From: JBFXAM01 sp050184295
GTDB taxonomy: Bacteria > Planctomycetota > Phycisphaerae > UBA1845 > Fen-1342
Reading direction: 5' to 3'
Length of the DNA: 15,724 nt
NCBI GenBank assembly: GCA_050184295.1
Contig: JBFXAM010000106.1
Location: forward strand, 1 to 15,724
Part shown: positions 6,776 to 13,720 of the stretch, one piece after another
Layout: each line of letters starts with the position of its first letter
How positions within the stretch are numbered: the stretch's first letter is position 1
Made by a program: the position numbers and the translations under genes
The notes under the pieces: generated by a model
Told to the model about the DNA's origin: nothing
The model's input: the letters and a program-made list of their open reading frames with translations, nothing else
The model's database searches: none

Positions 6776-8245
6776 TCACGGTGTCCACGCGCGAATCGCG
6801 GCGAGCACCGCCCCCTCGTCAAATTCCGCCAGGTGATCGCCTCGCGCCCAGACCTCGATCGCGCGGTCGTGGTCGCGCAGCGCCGCGCGCGTCGCCGCAA
6901 CGCTGACAAGCGTCGCCAGCGCCGACAGCCCCAAGAGCAGCACCGCCGACCGACCGACGGCCGGCAGCAGGCCACGCCGCCGCGCCAGCGCCCACGCCGC
7001 GGCAGCGGTGAGCCCGACAAACGCGACGGCGAATCCCGCCGTTTGCCACGGAACGCTCAGCGCCGGCAAGAGCGGGTCCGCAGCGGAGCGACCACCCGCG
7101 AGGCGGTTCTCCACTGCCAGGAGCTCGTCGATCGTGCCATCACCTACCGCCGGCAGATAGTCAGCGGCATTGAGCGCCATCAGAATGATGATTCCAACTG
7201 CGATCGTCAGCAGCGTCGCGAGATGCCGGCGCAGCCACGGGCGTCGCGGTGCGTGCTCGGCCCGCCGCGCGATCCACCCCCAACCCGTCAGCAGCGCGAG
7301 CAGCAGCGCCGCGATCAGAATCAGCACGTGGAAATACGTACTTGCGGCGGCGCGATCAACCTGTGTGGCGCTGACGAGCGAGAGCGCGGCGCGAGTCGGC
7401 GAGACCAACGCCGGGCGATGTCTCGCAAGTTCCGCTCGGTAGCGCGAGAGCTCCGACGCAAACCGGCTGCGCGTCTCGACCTCCCCGCGTCGCTCCAGTT
7501 CCGCGATGAGCGAATCCGCCGCTTGAAGCCGCAGGCCGTCCGCGCCGCGTTCGAGCACGATCGCGCGCAGCACGCGCGCCACGAGTGCGTGCAGGTACTC
7601 CGCGTGCGCCGGGTCGGTGGTCTCGAGCGCCGTCGCCAGCGTGGTAGCGCGCGAGGCGAAGAACTGAATGAACGGCCCGTGTGGATTGCCCACGAGCAGC
7701 AGCGCCGCTTCGCACGCCGCCGTCGGCCTCAGCCCTGCTTGTCGATACGCCGCCACGTACGCGTCGGTCAGCGGCTGCTGGCGGTGTGCGAAGGTCGCGT
7801 GTTCGAGGGCGCCCAGATACGGCTCGACCGCCGGCCACCAGTCATCGGCGGGCGTGCGGGCGCGCTCCAGCGCGAGCATGACGAGCGTCGCGTGCTGAAT
7901 GCGGCCGAGGTCCGTGCCGTGGAGCTGGGCGAGCCGCTGGCTTGCCTGGGCGCGGGCGTTGGCGAGTTCATCGTCGCCGCCGCGCAGCGCACGGGTGATG
8001 AGCGTCGACATGCCGGCGAGGCGCATGCCCACCTGTGCGTCACCGGTCGCACCGCCGATCGTGTTGCGGATGGCGCGGACGAGGTCTTCCTCGCGGAGCG
8101 TCGCGAGCTGCGTGCGCGGCCATTCGCGGACGAGGCGGAGTGCGTCGCAGCCCGCGATCCACGTCAGCGCGAGCGCCCCGGCGAACACGAGAAAGCGCAG
8201 CAGCGCGGGGCGAGTCGGTGACGGCGGCGGCGCGGACTTCTTCAT
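6776..8245 (-). CDS. Multi-pass membrane protein of unknown function, with lipobox-like N-terminus
   Basis: I do not recognise this family. The start is the ATG at 8245 (MKKSAPPPS...), because upstream in-frame sequence is Arg-rich and low-complexity while this start gives a typical signal region. No clear Shine-Dalgarno is visible. The 489-residue product has a hydrophobic N-terminus ending in I-A-G-C at Cys33, which fits a lipobox. A largely alpha-helical soluble region of about 270 residues follows, rich in Ala, Arg, Leu and Glu. The C-terminal part has four further membrane helices (about 305-327, 345-365, 400-420, 428-450) and a short charged tail. A lipoprotein with four C-terminal transmembrane helices would be unusual, so the N-terminus may simply be an uncleaved membrane anchor. 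Coding support is the long open frame with sensible hydropathy. It points toward nuoN and away from the phage block, so it is probably a host gene unrelated to either. Confidence 0.75.
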   Translation of the reverse strand: MKKSAPPPSPTRPALLRFLVFAGALALTWIAGCDALRLVREWPRTQLATLREEDLVRAIRNTIGGATGDAQVGMRLAGMSTLITRALRGGDDELANARAQASQRLAQLHGTDLGRIQHATLVMLALERARTPADDWWPAVEPYLGALEHATFAHRQQPLTDAYVAAYRQAGLRPTAACEAALLLVGNPHGPFIQFFASRATTLATALETTDPAHAEYLHALVARVLRAIVLERGADGLRLQAADSLIAELERRGEVETRSRFASELSRYRAELARHRPALVSPTRAALSLVSATQVDRAAASTYFHVLILIAALLLALLTGWGWIARRAEHAPRRPWLRRHLATLLTIAVGIIILMALNAADYLPAVGDGTIDELLAVENRLAGGRSAADPLLPALSVPWQTAGFAVAFVGLTAAAAWALARRRGLLPAVGRSAVLLLGLSALATLVSVAATRAALRDHDRAIEVWARGDHLAEFDEGAVLAAIRAWTP

Positions 8246-8323
8246 GCGCGTCAGGCTACGAGCCGCGGCGCTCCCCGGCAAATCGGCGCGACGAATCCCG
8301 CCGGCGAGGCGACGCGCGGCGAT

Positions 8324-8414
8324 CCCCGCCGCAGGCGACGATGCGGGGCGGACGTCGAGGACCGATGGGCATAGGCAAGACGCCCCGCGCCGCGCAGCGC
8401 TCGCCAGCGGGGCG
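8324..8414. repeat. Four alternating complementary GC segments (attenuator-like topology)
   Basis: CCCCGC (8324-8329), GCGGGGCG (8343-8350), CGCCCCGC (8381-8388) and GCGGGGCG (8407-8414) alternate in orientation. Segments 1:2 and 3:4 can pair, or 2:3 can pair instead. They would fall in the 5' leader of the minus-strand gene if it is transcribed from upstream of 8414. In DNA this GC-rich such matches can arise by chance. Confidence 0.3.
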
Positions 8415-8460
8415 CAGCGGCCGGGCGGTTTCCGACACGTCCCGCGCCCGGCGCGCCACT

Positions 8461-8492
8461 TCCTAGTTTTTCTTGAATCCCGAGCTAAGCTT
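8461..8492. promoter_or_regulatory. AT-rich patch, possible promoter region of the phage block
   Basis: The stretch around TAGTTTTTCTTGAAT is strikingly AT-rich against its surroundings and lies about 90-120 nt upstream of the portal start. TTGAAT (8473-8478) could be a -35 element, but no acceptable -10 lies 16-18 nt downstream. It is called on base composition and position only. Confidence 0.2.
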
Positions 8493-8525
8493 GCAGTGTC
8501 GGGCGGCGCGACGGCGCTCAGCGCA

Positions 8526-8539
8526 GCGGGTCGACCCGC
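8526..8539. promoter_or_regulatory. 14-nt perfect palindrome upstream of portal gene, possible operator
   Basis: GCGGGTCGACCCGC is a perfect palindrome centred about 47 nt before the portal start codon. Its size and place would suit a dimeric repressor site or a leader hairpin. No regulator gene is visible in the window, and high GC makes such palindromes less rare. Confidence 0.25.
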
Positions 8540-8568
8540 CGCGCAGCCGGCGAACCGAAGCACGCGAC

Positions 8569-8573
8569 AGGAG
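8569..8573 (+). promoter_or_regulatory. Ribosome-binding site deciding the portal GTG start
   Basis: AGGAG with a 6-nt spacer before GTG 8580. The open frame extends far upstream across the intergenic region and the antisense gene, so this site is what fixes the start. Confidence 0.75.
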
Positions 8574-8579
8574 ACGCAC

Positions 8580-9953
8580 GTGTATCCGCATGTCGAAACA
8601 GGGCCAGCACCGTCGGCGTCGCTCCCGCCGGCAAACGCCGCCGCCCGTCGTCGCCGCGAACCGCGGACGGCGCGCTTCCGCAGCGCGCCCGGACGCTGGC
8701 AGACCTTGCTCCGGCGGGTCGGATCGCTGCTTCGTTGGCGGCGGCAAGCCTCGCCGCGCGATCGCGTGGTTCGACCGTGGCGCGACGACTGGCAACGCGC
8801 GTATCCGAGCGTCGGGCTCACGCCGTCGCGGGCGCTGGCGTTTCTGCATGCGGCGGACGGGGGGGCGCCGCAGCAGCAGTTCGAGCTCTACAGCGAAATG
8901 CTCCAGAAATGGCCGCGCCTGGCGGCGGTGGAGACCACGCGACGGCTGGCGCTGGCGGGATTGTCGTGGGAGATTGCGGCGGTCCAGGACTCCGGACCGC
9001 GGGCGATGGCCGCCGCCGACCACTGCCGCGACGTGCTGGCGCGCTTGCCGCAATTCCGCGACGCGCTCGAACATCTTGCGAATGCGATCGGTTTCGGGAT
9101 TGCGGTCGCGGAATTGGTGTGGGAGCGCGGGCAGCTCGTGGATGTCGTGCCCGTGCCGTACAGCCGGCTGGTCGCGGACCCGAACGAACCCTGGCGCCTG
9201 CGCGTCCGCACCGAGGACGAACCGACCTGGGGCGTCGCGCTCGATGAGCAGCCGCAGAAGTGGATCGTTCATGCGCCGCGGTCGCGCTGCGGGCGGCGGT
9301 TTGACGGCGGGCTCTTGCGGGCGTCGGTGCTGCTGTACCTGGCGCAGAACCTGAGCTTCAAGGACTGGCTGATCTACTCGCAGATTGCGGGCATGCCGGT
9401 GCGCGTGGCGCGGTTCGAGCCCGGCACGCCCGAGGCCGACAAGGCGGGCCTGCTGCGCATGCTGGAGTCGCTCGGCACGGATGCGGTCGCGGTCTTCAGC
9501 AAAAACGTCGAGTTGCAGTTCGTGGAGGCGGCGCGGGGCGGCGAGCGGCCCTACGAGGCGCTGCAGCGCTACTGCAACACCGAGATCACGATCCTCTGGC
9601 TCGGCCAGCATCTCACGACCGACATCAGCGGCTCCGGGTCGCGGGCGGCCGCGGAGGTGCACGACCGCGTGCGCGAGGATCTGCTCGCGAGCGACATCGC
9701 CGACGAGCGGGCGACGCTGGAGCGCGACTTGCTGGAACGCGTCGCCAGCGCGCGGTTCGGCGCCGACGCACCCGCGCCGGGCTTCCGCCGGTCGCTGATC
9801 CAGTCGGTCGACACAAAGGTGCTGGCGGACACGCTGGCGGTGGCGGTGAACGAGATCGGGCTGGCCGTGCCGCGCGCGTGGGCCTACGCGTCGCTCGGCA
9901 TTCCCGAGCCGGCGGAGTCCGAGCCCGTGCTCACGAGTGGAGGGGCGCGATGA
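8580..9953 (+). CDS. Mu gp29-like portal protein (DUF935 family)
   Basis: Portal proteins form the dodecameric ring at the unique capsid vertex through which DNA is packaged and ejected. The GTG at 8580 is set by AGGAG 6 nt upstream and gives 457 residues, slightly short of the 480-520 usual for this family. Visible DUF935 features are the LQKWPRLAAVETTRR segment (from about residue 108); AIGFGIAVAELVWE; a KWIVHAPR strand; and the helical core with LSFKDWLIYSQIAGMPVRVARF and KAGLLRMLESLGTDAVAVF. The family hallmark YCNTEITILWLGQHLTT...SGSRAAAEVHDRV spans about 331-364, with His361. The first 65 or so residues are Arg-rich and poorly conserved. The gene is first in the block, with no terminase before it. 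Its stop overlaps the next start as ATGA, implying translational coupling. Confidence 0.9.
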   Translation: MYPHVETGPAPSASLPPANAAARRRREPRTARFRSAPGRWQTLLRRVGSLLRWRRQASPRDRVVRPWRDDWQRAYPSVGLTPSRALAFLHAADGGAPQQQFELYSEMLQKWPRLAAVETTRRLALAGLSWEIAAVQDSGPRAMAAADHCRDVLARLPQFRDALEHLANAIGFGIAVAELVWERGQLVDVVPVPYSRLVADPNEPWRLRVRTEDEPTWGVALDEQPQKWIVHAPRSRCGRRFDGGLLRASVLLYLAQNLSFKDWLIYSQIAGMPVRVARFEPGTPEADKAGLLRMLESLGTDAVAVFSKNVELQFVEAARGGERPYEALQRYCNTEITILWLGQHLTTDISGSGSRAAAEVHDRVREDLLASDIADERATLERDLLERVASARFGADAPAPGFRRSLIQSVDTKVLADTLAVAVNEIGLAVPRAWAYASLGIPEPAESEPVLTSGGAR

Positions 9954-10529
9954 GAACCTCCCGCAAGCTGAGTGACGCGGCCCGGGCCGGGGCTCGAGGT
10001 CGAAAGCCGGCGACGGGGACAACGCGGTCGTCGGCGAGTGCGGCGGCGACGGCGTCCGGTGCAAGGCACAGCGGATCGACGGCACCCCATGCGACGGTGA
10101 CGTCCGCGCCGCCGGCGGACCTGGTGGTGCGACCGGCCCACCTCGGCGACCTGGCGCCGCTGAGCTTCTTTTTCGACACCGCACTGCGCAAGGACTACTT
10201 CGTTCGCCGCGGGCAGCTTCAGGAGATTCTGAGCGGGCCGCACCACTCGGTGTATGTCGCGGAGATCGATGCGGTGCTGGTGGGCGTGGCGATCACGACG
10301 GCGGGTGCGCGGCTGGTGAACGCGCTGGTTCATCCGGCGTATCGCGGGCTGGGGATCGGGCGGGCACTGGTGGAGCAGAGCGGCGCGAAGCAGGTGCGCG
10401 CGAAGATCGACATGAGCACCGGCGATCCGCGTGGGTTCTACTCGGAGCTCGGCTTCCGCGAGACCGGCGAACGCAACGAGAAGGGAAACATCGAGCTGAT
10501 GGTGCGTGACGACGAAGTGGAGGGGCGCG
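9936..10529 (+). repeat. 14-nt direct repeat bracketing the GNAT gene (9936-9949 and 10516-10529)
   Basis: AGTGGAGGGGCGCG occurs just before the GNAT start codon and again near its 3' end, 580 nt apart. A 12-nt relative, CGAGTGGAGGGG, occurs at 9934-9945 and 15521-15532, the latter just before another start codon. The first and third copies act as ribosome-binding sites, so the second may be a relic of insertion or a chance match. Confidence 0.55.
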
Positions 10530-10585
10530 CTTCGGCCGGTCGACGGTGTGTGCGGGCGAACTCGAAGCGCGGAAACAACCCGTGA
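9950..10585 (+). CDS. GNAT-family N-acetyltransferase embedded in the head module
   Basis: GNAT enzymes transfer an acetyl group from acetyl-CoA to an amine of a small molecule or protein. The ATG at 9950 overlaps the portal stop (ATGA) and has a strong GGAGGGG at 9939-9945, giving 211 residues. Residues 1-55 are Ser/Ala/Arg-rich and probably disordered. The GNAT fold begins near residue 58 (LVVRPAHLGDLAPL). The acetyl-CoA pyrophosphate loop is HPAYRGLGIGRAL (128-140), matching the R/Q-x-x-G-x-G/A consensus at 132-137, and the closing FYSELGFRETGER motif is typical. The substrate is unknown. Mu carries its F-type head morphogenesis gene between portal and protease, so this enzyme occupies that slot. 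It could modify a virion protein, be a host-directed accessory gene, or be a passenger. A 14-nt repeat brackets it. Confidence 0.88.
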   Translation: MRTSRKLSDAARAGARGRKPATGTTRSSASAAATASGARHSGSTAPHATVTSAPPADLVVRPAHLGDLAPLSFFFDTALRKDYFVRRGQLQEILSGPHHSVYVAEIDAVLVGVAITTAGARLVNALVHPAYRGLGIGRALVEQSGAKQVRAKIDMSTGDPRGFYSELGFRETGERNEKGNIELMVRDDEVEGRASAGRRCVRANSKRGNNP

Positions 10586-10599
10586 TTGGGGAGACGGAC

Positions 10600-11766
10600 A
10601 TGAGCGGCGAGTACGAACGAATGGTCGACGGCACGCATGGCGTGCAGCCGCAGTCGGCAGTGCTTCGCGGGCGGGTGCGCGCGGCGCTGCGGCGGCTGGC
10701 GGCGGCGCTCGACGACGACGAGATCGACCTGGACGACCTGCGTGAGCAACTGGAGGAGCTCGTGGATCAACTGGATGCAAGCGAGGTGGTGGCGGCGATC
10801 GATCGCGGCGGCGCGCGACGGCAGCGCGGTGCGGCGCCGACGGAGTGCTTCACGGCGGCGTCGGTGGCGCGGCTCGGCGGCGAACCCGTCGACGCGTTCC
10901 TGCTGATTCCGTTCGGGCGGGTTGAAGTCGAGCGCCCGACCGCCGGCGAGAGCTTTGAATTCACGCCGGAGCACGCCGCGGCGGCGGTCGCGTGGTTCGG
11001 GCGGATCGGGCGGCGGCTCGCGATCGACTACGAACACCAGACCTTCGACCGCTTGAACACGCGACCCGACGGGCTGCGGCCGGCGGCGGGTTGGATCGGC
11101 GGGCTCGAAGTGCGGGCGGACGGTCTGTGGGCGACGGATGTGAAGTGGACTGCGCGCGCGCAGGAGCTGCTTCGCTCGGGCGAGTACTGCTACTTCTCGC
11201 CGGTCATCTTCTGGAAGGACGCCGACCACGGGGAACTTGCCGGGTTGGGGCCGGTCGCGCTGACGAACGATCCGGCGATGGTCGGCGTGGAGCCGCTCGC
11301 GGCTCGGCGGCGCGACGCGGAGGGCGATCCGGGACGGGCGTCGGACGAAGCCAGCGACGACGAGGTCGAGGTCGATGCGGCGCGCGACGACGCGCTCCGG
11401 AGTCCGCTGCTGCTGCGCGCCCGGCTGACCGCGGCGGAGCAGGAGGTCGCGCATCTGCGCCGAAAGCTGTTGGCGCAGGAGGCCGACGCATTTGTCGAGA
11501 GCGGGCTATTGAGCGGCAAGATGACGGACGCAACAAGCATGGACTGGCGCGGCGATTTTCTGCGTGATCCCCGCGCGGCGCGCGAACGGTTGAGCCGCGC
11601 GCCGGTCGTGCTGCCGCCGGGGCGCGTCGTCCGTAGCGCGCGGACGGCGGCCGGTCCCGAGTCGGGCGGGTCGGGGACGGCGATGCTGCGCCGTCTTGGG
11701 ATCGAGCCGGAGGATCTCGAGGCGTACGAGCAGGCGGCGGCGGCGGGTCGCATCCGCGTTGGATGA
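10600..11766 (+). CDS. Mu gpI-like prohead protease/scaffold protein
   Basis: In Mu the I gene product is the prohead maturation protease, and its C-terminal part serves as the internal scaffold that is cleaved during capsid maturation. The ATG at 10600 has GGGGAGA (10588-10594) 5 nt upstream, giving 388 residues (Mu gpI is similar in size). Family features are the IDYEHQTFDRL motif at about 142-152 with His146; AAGWIGGLEVRADGLWATDVKWT; EYCYFSPVIFW at about 195-205 with Ser200; and GPVALTNDPAMVGVEPL at about 218-234. Residues 240-260 are acidic and charged, and a heptad-like helix (RARLTAAEQEVAHLRRKLLAQEAD, split here only by description) follows, as expected for a scaffold domain. An in-frame GTG at 10582 is an alternative start but is less well placed. 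Confidence 0.9.
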   Translation: MSGEYERMVDGTHGVQPQSAVLRGRVRAALRRLAAALDDDEIDLDDLREQLEELVDQLDASEVVAAIDRGGARRQRGAAPTECFTAASVARLGGEPVDAFLLIPFGRVEVERPTAGESFEFTPEHAAAAVAWFGRIGRRLAIDYEHQTFDRLNTRPDGLRPAAGWIGGLEVRADGLWATDVKWTARAQELLRSGEYCYFSPVIFWKDADHGELAGLGPVALTNDPAMVGVEPLAARRRDAEGDPGRASDEASDDEVEVDAARDDALRSPLLLRARLTAAEQEVAHLRRKLLAQEADAFVESGLLSGKMTDATSMDWRGDFLRDPRAARERLSRAPVVLPPGRVVRSARTAAGPESGGSGTAMLRRLGIEPEDLEAYEQAAAAGRIRVG

Positions 11767-11834
11767 GGCGGCGGCGGACGCCGCGGGGTTGAAGCGTTCG
11801 GCGCGGAGCGCGCCGGAGAGAGGGAGGGCTGAAC

Positions 11835-12572
11835 ATGGCATTGACGGCGAATCGCGAACTGCGGTTCTACACGTCGCCGGCGCTGATCGAGCTGCCGGTG
11901 GATGACAACGTGGTGATCTGGAAGGGGGCGCTGGTCGGGCGCAACCGGTCGACGGGCTACTGCCGACCGCTGAGTTCCGGCGACGATTTTCTGGGGGTCG
12001 CGTACCAGAAGGCGGACAACACGGTCGCGGGCCACACGGCCGGTGGAATCAGCGTGCGGCTGCAACAGAACGTGGATGTCGTGCACACGTTGTCGGGGGC
12101 GGCGAACGGCGACGTGGGCAAGACAGCGTACGCGACGGATGATGCGACGCTGACGCTGAACCCGTCGGGCACAAGCCGGATCGGGCGCATCGTCGCGCTG
12201 GAGGGCACGGACACGGTGCGCGTGCGCTGCCAGCCGGTGATGGAGAGCTCGGGCGTGCAGGAGAACGACGCGGTCGTGAGCCTGGGCGACGTGAGCGCGA
12301 CGCTGACGCTGGATCACATCAACAAGACGATTCTGGTGGCGAACACGGCGGCGCGGACGCTGACGCTGCCGGCGGCGGCGGCGGTGCGGGCCGGCGGGCG
12401 GCTGCGCGTGGTGAAGACGACGGCGGCGGCGTTCGCCGTGACGCTGGATGCGAACGCGGCGGAGCTGATCGACGGCTCGGCGACGTTTGCGGGCGTCGAC
12501 GCGCTGTACGACTGCGTCGAACTCGTGTGCACGGGGTCGGAGTGGGTCATTCTCAACCGGGACATTGCGTAG
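11835..12572 (+). CDS. Two-domain capsid cement/decoration-like protein
   Basis: The ATG at 11835 has GGGAGGG (11822-11828) 6 nt upstream, giving 245 residues. Residues 1 to about 135 resemble small DUF2190-like head-stabilisation proteins: short beta strands, WKGALVGRN, DDFLGVAYQKADNTVAGH, and a DVGKTAYATDDATLTL segment common to proteins that bind the outer capsid. Residues about 150-245 form a second, separate beta-rich repeat-like domain (ARTLTLPAAAAVRAGGRLRV, TLDANAAELIDGSATF, VELVCTGSEWVIL), a pattern I know from phage fibre and surface proteins. Its place between protease and major head protein matches decoration genes in many phages. The role is to clamp the mature shell, perhaps with an exposed adhesive domain. 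The family call is tentative, but the coding call is firm. Confidence 0.72.
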   Translation: MALTANRELRFYTSPALIELPVDDNVVIWKGALVGRNRSTGYCRPLSSGDDFLGVAYQKADNTVAGHTAGGISVRLQQNVDVVHTLSGAANGDVGKTAYATDDATLTLNPSGTSRIGRIVALEGTDTVRVRCQPVMESSGVQENDAVVSLGDVSATLTLDHINKTILVANTAARTLTLPAAAAVRAGGRLRVVKTTAAAFAVTLDANAAELIDGSATFAGVDALYDCVELVCTGSEWVILNRDIA

Positions 12573-12591
12573 CGGCGGATTCGCAAGGCTT

Positions 12592-12609
12592 GGATGGCGG
12601 ATGGCGGAT
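12592..12609 (+). repeat. Short tandem repeat GGATGGC x2.6 in intergenic gap
   Basis: Two full GGATGGC units and a partial third lie in the 127-nt gap (12573-12699) between the decoration-like and major head genes. Apart from this and the capsid gene ribosome-binding site GGAGGG (12687-12692), the gap holds nothing I can identify. Confidence 0.6.
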
Positions 12610-12699
12610 TTCAGACGGTTTGGGGCCGGCGCACCCGCCGCGGCGTCGATGGCGCTTCGTGGCTGAACCCGCGGCCGGCGCGGATCGGAGGGAAACGAA

Positions 12700-13629
12700 A
12701 TGAGCGTGGTAGTCGACACGGGGCTGACGTCCCGGGCGATCGTGGGGCGGTTCTATCGCAAGCTCGAAGAGCACGCGCGGGCGGCGTGGTGGACGCGGCT
12801 GGCGATGCACTTTGCGAGCGATCAGGCGTCGGAGACCTATCGCTGGCTGGGCATGGTGCCGCAGGTGCGGGAGTGGAAAGGCGGGCGGCAGGTTCGGCCG
12901 CTGCGGTCGGCGGGCGTGACGATCGCAAACAAGGTGTGGGAGTCGACGATCCGGGTCGACGCGGACGAGTATCGGCGCGACAAGACCGGGCAGATCATGG
13001 TGCGCGTGAACGAGATGGCGCGGCGCGTCGCGACCCATCCGAACAAGCTGCTGACGACGCTGCTGCTGGCGGGCGAGACGGCGAACGGCTACGACGGCGT
13101 ACCTTTCTTCAGCACGTCGCACAGCGAAGGCGACTCGGGGGCGCAGAGCAATTCGGTGAGCTGGGGCGCGAGCGAACCGACCGGCCCGAGCGACGCGGAC
13201 ATGTACGACGCGATCGTGCACGGGATCGGCCAACTCGTGGGGCTGCGCGACGACGCCGGCGAGCCGATGAACGAGGCGGCCCGCGAATTCATGGTGATCG
13301 TGCCGACTGCTTTCCTGCGCGCGACGTTGCAGGCGCTGGCGGCGAAGTTCATCGACTCGACCGAGAGCGCGCTGGCCACGCGCTCGCCGTTCCGGATCGA
13401 CTGGATCGCGAACCCGCGGCTGACGTGGACGGATCGGTTCGCCGTGTGTCGGGTCGACGGCGAGACGCGGCCGTTCATTTTCCAGGAGGAGCTGCCCGTG
13501 CAGGTGCAGGTGCTGGGCGAGGGCAGCGAGCTGGAGATCAACGAGAACCAGCACCAGTACGGCGTGAAGGCGGTGCACGAGGCGGGCTACGGGTTCTGGC
13601 AGAACGCGTGCCTGGTCACTTTCGTGTAG
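12700..13629 (+). CDS. Mu gpT-like major head subunit
   Basis: This is the main capsid shell protein, with the HK97 fold in Mu relatives. The ATG at 12700 has GGAGGG 7 nt upstream. The 309 residues are almost identical in length to Mu gpT (305). Recognisable signatures are TYRWLGMVPQVREWKG (46-61), the counterpart of TYGWLGKFPTLKEWVG in Mu; the IANKVWESTIRV segment; an NGYDGVPFFSTSHSEGDSG segment, the counterpart of the Mu YDGQNFFDKEHP region; REFMVIVPTAFLRATLQAL; RPFIFQEELPVQVQV; and the C-terminal YGVKAVHEAGYGFWQNA, where Mu has AAGYGFWQMAV. It appears intact, with no frameshift. Strong GC hairpins follow its stop, consistent with an expression step-down after the most abundant structural gene. 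Confidence 0.93.
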   Translation: MSVVVDTGLTSRAIVGRFYRKLEEHARAAWWTRLAMHFASDQASETYRWLGMVPQVREWKGGRQVRPLRSAGVTIANKVWESTIRVDADEYRRDKTGQIMVRVNEMARRVATHPNKLLTTLLLAGETANGYDGVPFFSTSHSEGDSGAQSNSVSWGASEPTGPSDADMYDAIVHGIGQLVGLRDDAGEPMNEAAREFMVIVPTAFLRATLQALAAKFIDSTESALATRSPFRIDWIANPRLTWTDRFAVCRVDGETRPFIFQEELPVQVQVLGEGSELEINENQHQYGVKAVHEAGYGFWQNACLVTFV

Positions 13630-13702
13630 CGCCCGCGGCGGGCGTGATTGAGCGGGGAGGGATGGAAGGGCCGCGCGGGCGCCGGGAGCCGTGCCCGCGC
13701 GG
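13630..13702 (+). terminator. Two strong GC hairpins after the major head gene, possible attenuator
   Basis: Immediately after the gpT stop lies CGCCCG-CGG-CGGGCG (13630-13644). A perfect 10-bp stem CCGCGCGGGC / GCCCGCGCGG follows (13671-13680 with 13693-13702, 12-nt loop) and ends 3 nt before the next Shine-Dalgarno cluster. There is no T-tract, so partial attenuation, RNA processing or 3'-end protection is more likely than full termination. Confidence 0.45.
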
Positions 13703-13720
13703 TCCGGAGGGGGAGCGACG

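Larger units (their letters stand above)
8246..8579. other. 334-nt divergent intergenic region, left edge of the phage-like block
   Basis: I find no gene here. It holds alternating GC repeats at 8324-8414, a small AT-rich patch at 8461-8492 (the only one nearby), a 14-nt palindrome at 8526-8539 and the portal Shine-Dalgarno at 8569-8573. Promoters for the minus-strand gene and the phage block probably both lie here, but I could not pick out a convincing -35/-10 pair. No tRNA gene is visible, and attachment sites cannot be judged without the other end. Confidence 0.6.

Noticed and set aside
6632..8221. 529-codon + strand frame opposite the minus-strand membrane protein
   Set aside because: It is Arg/Gln-rich with no membrane or domain pattern, while the opposite strand shows a proper signal region and transmembrane helices.
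7899..8579. N-terminal extension of the portal frame back to 7899
   Set aside because: It runs through the intergenic region and opposite another gene with biased composition. The strong ribosome-binding site at 8569-8573 fixes the start at GTG 8580.
8246..8579. CRISPR array or tRNA attachment site at the phage-block edge
   Set aside because: There are no spaced direct repeats, no cloverleaf-forming sequence and no recognisable integrase in the window.
8463..10184. 573-codon minus-strand frame opposite the portal gene
   Set aside because: Arg/Pro/His-rich shadow. The + strand matches the DUF935 family.
12594..12699. Alternative upstream coding start in the gap before the major head gene
   Set aside because: The ATG at 12594 opens a different frame that becomes an Arg/Gly-rich shadow of the capsid gene. 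The capsid start at 12700 has its own good ribosome-binding site.
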